A DNA stretch of 10,661 nucleotides from contig CASFXO010000120.1 of assembly GCA_949298665.1 (NCBI GenBank), positions 1 to 10,661 on the forward strand, written 5' to 3'. Shown here in pieces: positions 8,483-10,661 of the stretch (the first letter of the stretch is position 1; every line of letters begins with the position of its first letter). The position numbers and the translations under genes were made by a program. Below the pieces are notes generated by a model. It did not search any database. It was given only the letters and a program-made list of their open reading frames with translations, and was not told where the DNA came from. This DNA comes from an uncultured Lentisphaeria bacterium (GTDB taxonomy: Bacteria > Verrucomicrobiota > Lentisphaeria > Victivallales > Victivallaceae).

Positions 8483-8512
8483 TTTCACCCGCCGTCGTTC
8501 CGGCGGGTGAAA
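8483..8512. terminator. Perfect 11-bp stem-loop between convergent genes, probable shared transcription end
   Basis: TTTCACCCGCC (8483-8493) is exactly complementary to GGCGGGTGAAA (8502-8512), with an 8-base loop. It lies in the 71-base spacer between two converging stop codons, where a bidirectional terminator is expected. Neither strand has a run of T directly after the stem: the plus strand continues with A and the minus strand with GCGGGC. It is therefore not a textbook Rho-independent terminator. It could instead block 3' exonucleases. Confidence 0.6.
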
Positions 8513-8526
8513 AACGGTGATGTCCA

Positions 8527-9384
8527 TCAGATGCGGGCGCGCAGGAAATCCAGCGCAGTGCGGATGTCCGCGGCCGGATCCTCGCCGCATTCCCGCTCGA
8601 TGGTGAGGAAACCGTCGTAGCCGACCCGGCGCAAGGCCGCCAGATACGCGTCCCACGGCACCTGACCGGTTCCCAGCGCGACCTCTTTGAATTCACAGAG
8701 ATCGCCTTCGATGTGCCGTTCGCTGCCGTCGGGATTGACGAGCCCGAAGGTTTTGCAGTTGTTGCCGTCCCGCAGGTGGATGCCGTCTTTGGCATGGGTG
8801 TGGACGATGTATGGCCCCAGCACTTCCACCGCCCGGACCGGATCGTAGTCGATGCACATCTTCAAATTGGCCGGATCGAGGTTGACGCCGAGGCCGGGGG
8901 AGTCCACCGTCCGGATGAATTGCAGGAGCGTTTCAGCGGGTTCCGGACCGGTTTCGATGGCCATGGTGACGCCGCGTTCGGCGGCGTAGTCGGCAATGCG
9001 CCGGACCGCTGCGACCATGTTCGGATAAACCGGGTCGTCCGGCGTATCCGGAATGACGCCGACGTGCGAGGTGATGACCCGGCTGTCCAGTTTGACCGCG
9101 AGGTCGACGATGCGGCAGGTGAGCTCGGCCCGTTCCATGTTCTTGCCGGTAATCTGAAAGTCATGGCCGCCGACATCGGCACAGACGGCCGAGAAAACCA
9201 TTCCGGCACGGTGGCAGGTTTGTTTCAGCTCTTCCAGTTCTGCCGGGGTAAATTCCAGCAGGTTGACGCCGGTCGCGCGGCGAATGGCGTAAATCTGCAC
9301 GCCGTCCGCGCCGAGTTCTCCGGCTTTTTCAACGGCTTCCGGCAGCGGCAGTTGAAATGATTCCGGAATAATACCGATTTTCAT
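8527..9384 (-). CDS. Sugar phosphate isomerase/epimerase family protein (xylose isomerase-like TIM barrel)
   Basis: A 285-residue cytoplasmic protein, normal length for the AP-endonuclease-2/xylose-isomerase-like TIM barrel family, whose members isomerise or epimerise sugars, sugar phosphates or inositol derivatives at a divalent metal. The beta-strand ends carry the expected metal ligands: Glu144 (AIETGPE), Asp170 (NLDPAN), His197 with His195 (HTHAKD) and Glu263 (TIERE). LGTGQVPW (237-244) matches the glycine-rich loop often seen before the last helix pair in this family. No signal peptide is visible. The ATG at 9384 is chosen because GGAGGAG lies 9 bases upstream; a longer reading from a TTG at 9405 would include that site and is unlikely. 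It follows the peptidase gene by 25 bases, so the two are probably co-transcribed. The exact substrate cannot be told from sequence. It could process monosaccharides from the neighbouring lyase pathway, though it lies on the opposite strand. Confidence 0.85.
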   Translation of the reverse strand: MKIGIIPESFQLPLPEAVEKAGELGADGVQIYAIRRATGVNLLEFTPAELEELKQTCHRAGMVFSAVCADVGGHDFQITGKNMERAELTCRIVDLAVKLDSRVITSHVGVIPDTPDDPVYPNMVAAVRRIADYAAERGVTMAIETGPEPAETLLQFIRTVDSPGLGVNLDPANLKMCIDYDPVRAVEVLGPYIVHTHAKDGIHLRDGNNCKTFGLVNPDGSERHIEGDLCEFKEVALGTGQVPWDAYLAALRRVGYDGFLTIERECGEDPAADIRTALDFLRARI

Positions 9385-9393
9385 GGCAAGCGT

Positions 9394-9400
9394 CTCCTCC
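9394..9400 (-). promoter_or_regulatory. Ribosome binding site of the isomerase gene
   Basis: Read on the minus strand this is GGAGGAG, 9 bases before the ATG at 9384. It is the strongest Shine-Dalgarno match among the genes here. It rules in the ATG over an upstream TTG at 9405, whose frame would run straight through it. Confidence 0.75.
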
Positions 9401-9409
9401 AGCAAAGAT

Positions 9410-10661
9410 TCAGCGCGGTTCGATGATCATGAGTTTGAGTGTATTCACCCAGGTGTCCTCGAATTTCATGGTTTTCTTCTCGTGTCCGGCCCCGAAAGAA
9501 TCGGTGTAGATGATTTCTCCGGTCTTCGCATTGTAGCCGTTGATGATGCGCATGTGGCCGGGGATCACCAGCATCAGCGGAATGCCGCGGTCGATATGAG
9601 ATTTGACCGCTTCCTGAAAATCCCGGTACTCGCGCCGGTCGCGCATCCGGGCGGCCTTGACCACTTCCGGGTCGCAGTCCTGCAGCACCCGGTCCAGACG
9701 AATGGTGCGGCGGCGGCCGCTGACTTCGATGTAGCGGTTGCCCTGCAACCGTTCCTTCTTCAAGGAGCGCGCCGCATTGTTGTAGGCCGAGATGAAGCGG
9801 AGCACGCCGTCATAACTTTCAAAATAGTCGCAGTCATACAGCATTTCGAATTTGACTTTCAACTTCGAACGGGCGCGTTCGAGGGCCGGCTCAATCGCAT
9901 TGAGGCTGGTTCCGGCGGCGGCGTCGGTATCCGCAAGCTGGGCGATTTCATGCTGGTCCACCTCGGAGCCGTAATAGCGCATGATACGGGCCACGGTGGC
10001 GGCGACGCAATACCCCTTGCGCCCCTGATCGATCATCGGCACGTCCAGATAACGGCTGCCGTCGCTCCCGGTCCGCACCTGCGCCTTGCCGTCGAAATTT
10101 CCGGCGTCGGCGCGCAGCGACTGTCTGATCGTTTCAAAGGGAAGGCTCGGATGGCACAGTTTCAAGGTCAGGTATTCCGGGATCTTGTCGCTTTCGCTCC
10201 ATCGGAGGTACCAGATGCCCTGCGGCGTCTGCCAGTAGCGCATGTAGATGGTTTCTCCGGCCAGCCGGCCGCGGTCGCGTCCCGGAGTCTGCCCCTTCAA
10301 CGCGGAGGTAACGGCTTTTTCCACCGCTTTGCAGGTATCCTCGAAGCGCTCCTCGTCCCATATTCCGGCGTCGCCGCGGTTATAGACCGAAATGTAGACT
10401 TCCCGCAACCGGCGATTCTGAAACTGAAAAATCACTTCCTGCACCGGGAGGCCTGCGAAAGTGATGCCGTTTCCGGCGCGATCGGCGGAATATCGCAGCG
10501 CATCTTTCCGGGCGGAGACCCAGCGGAGGGGGACCTGCAGTGTTTTCGCCAGCGTCTCCGGGGTGGTTTCCCAGCGTTTTTCCGGCGCTTCCAGCAGCAG
10601 GGAATCCAGTTCCGCTCCGGAGACAAGGGTGATCATGACCGCCAGCAGAACGGAGGCGGAA
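9410..10661 (-). CDS. Secreted C39-like (papain-fold) cysteine peptidase, 5' end outside window
   Basis: A cysteine peptidase-like protein whose start lies past the right edge. The first in-window ATG (10636) has no ribosome binding site. The frame continues upstream as SASVLLAV, joining MITLVSG to form a signal-peptide core with likely cleavage at SGA|ELDS, so the protein is probably exported. Numbering from that ATG (408 residues), about 1-190 form an N-terminal region I do not recognise. The C39-like domain follows: Gln204 (oxyanion) and Cys210 (nucleophile) in DQGRKGYCVAATVARIM, then His361 in PGHMRIINGYN and Asp379 in YTDSFG. The Gln-x5-Cys spacing and His/Asp order fit the C39/papain-like clan, so all catalytic residues appear present. 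A long insert (about 255-345), rich in charged residues, separates the Cys and His parts. It precedes the isomerase gene by 25 bases. No ABC transporter or bacteriocin precursor is visible, so a role in leader cleavage is not supported. The target protein is unknown. Confidence 0.78.
   Translation of the reverse strand, partial: SASVLLAVMITLVSGAELDSLLLEAPEKRWETTPETLAKTLQVPLRWVSARKDALRYSADRAGNGITFAGLPVQEVIFQFQNRRLREVYISVYNRGDAGIWDEERFEDTCKAVEKAVTSALKGQTPGRDRGRLAGETIYMRYWQTPQGIWYLRWSESDKIPEYLTLKLCHPSLPFETIRQSLRADAGNFDGKAQVRTGSDGSRYLDVPMIDQGRKGYCVAATVARIMRYYGSEVDQHEIAQLADTDAAAGTSLNAIEPALERARSKLKVKFEMLYDCDYFESYDGVLRFISAYNNAARSLKKERLQGNRYIEVSGRRRTIRLDRVLQDCDPEVVKAARMRDRREYRDFQEAVKSHIDRGIPLMLVIPGHMRIINGYNAKTGEIIYTDSFGAGHEKKTMKFEDTWVNTLKLMIIEPR

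Noticed and set aside
8713..9360. Plus-strand open frame opposite the isomerase gene
   Set aside because: The minus strand encodes an intact TIM barrel with all metal ligands; the plus frame shows no family features and no ribosome binding site was identified for it.
9403..9405. TTG start for the isomerase gene
   Set aside because: This reading would translate through the GGAGGAG ribosome binding site; the ATG at 9384 is correctly spaced from it and begins the first barrel strand (MKIGI).

Overview
The window is GC-rich, densely coding bacterial DNA with six protein genes in two convergent groups. The gene content suggests a polysaccharide-degrading bacterium of the Planctomycetota-Verrucomicrobiota-Chlamydiota group, most likely Lentisphaerota (Victivallis-like). 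The reasons are two different polysaccharide lyase types next to an MFS sugar importer with no SusC/SusD-like pair, a very large multidomain heparinase II/III-like enzyme, and a neighbouring xylose-isomerase-like TIM barrel protein. No rRNA or other phylogenetic marker is present, so this placement is inference.

The plus-strand group (1-8458) reads as one operon: (i) the C-terminal part of a PL8-family lyase (hyaluronate/chondroitin lyase type), cut by the left edge of the window; (ii) a 12-helix MFS/GPH-type transporter; (iii) a secreted 1192-residue heparinase II/III-like lyase with extra N- and C-terminal carbohydrate-binding-like modules; (iv) a secreted or lipid-anchored beta-propeller protein of unknown function. 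Spacers are 52, 9 and 4 bases, and the ribosome binding site of the last gene lies inside the end of the gene before it. A reasonable model is that the two lyases (and possibly the propeller protein) split an acidic, uronate-containing polysaccharide outside the cytoplasm into unsaturated oligosaccharides, which the MFS protein imports. Later steps (unsaturated glucuronyl hydrolase, sulfatases) are not in the window.

The minus-strand group (8527-10661) has two genes read right to left: a secreted C39-like/papain-like cysteine peptidase, cut by the right edge (its signal peptide is visible upstream of the first in-window ATG), followed 25 bases later by a sugar phosphate isomerase/epimerase-type TIM barrel protein. 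The two groups converge on a 71-base spacer with a perfect 11-bp inverted repeat, probably a shared transcription end.

No tRNA, rRNA, CRISPR array, insertion sequence, integrase or attachment site was seen. No gene-free stretch reaches 300 bases. The promoters of both groups lie outside the window.
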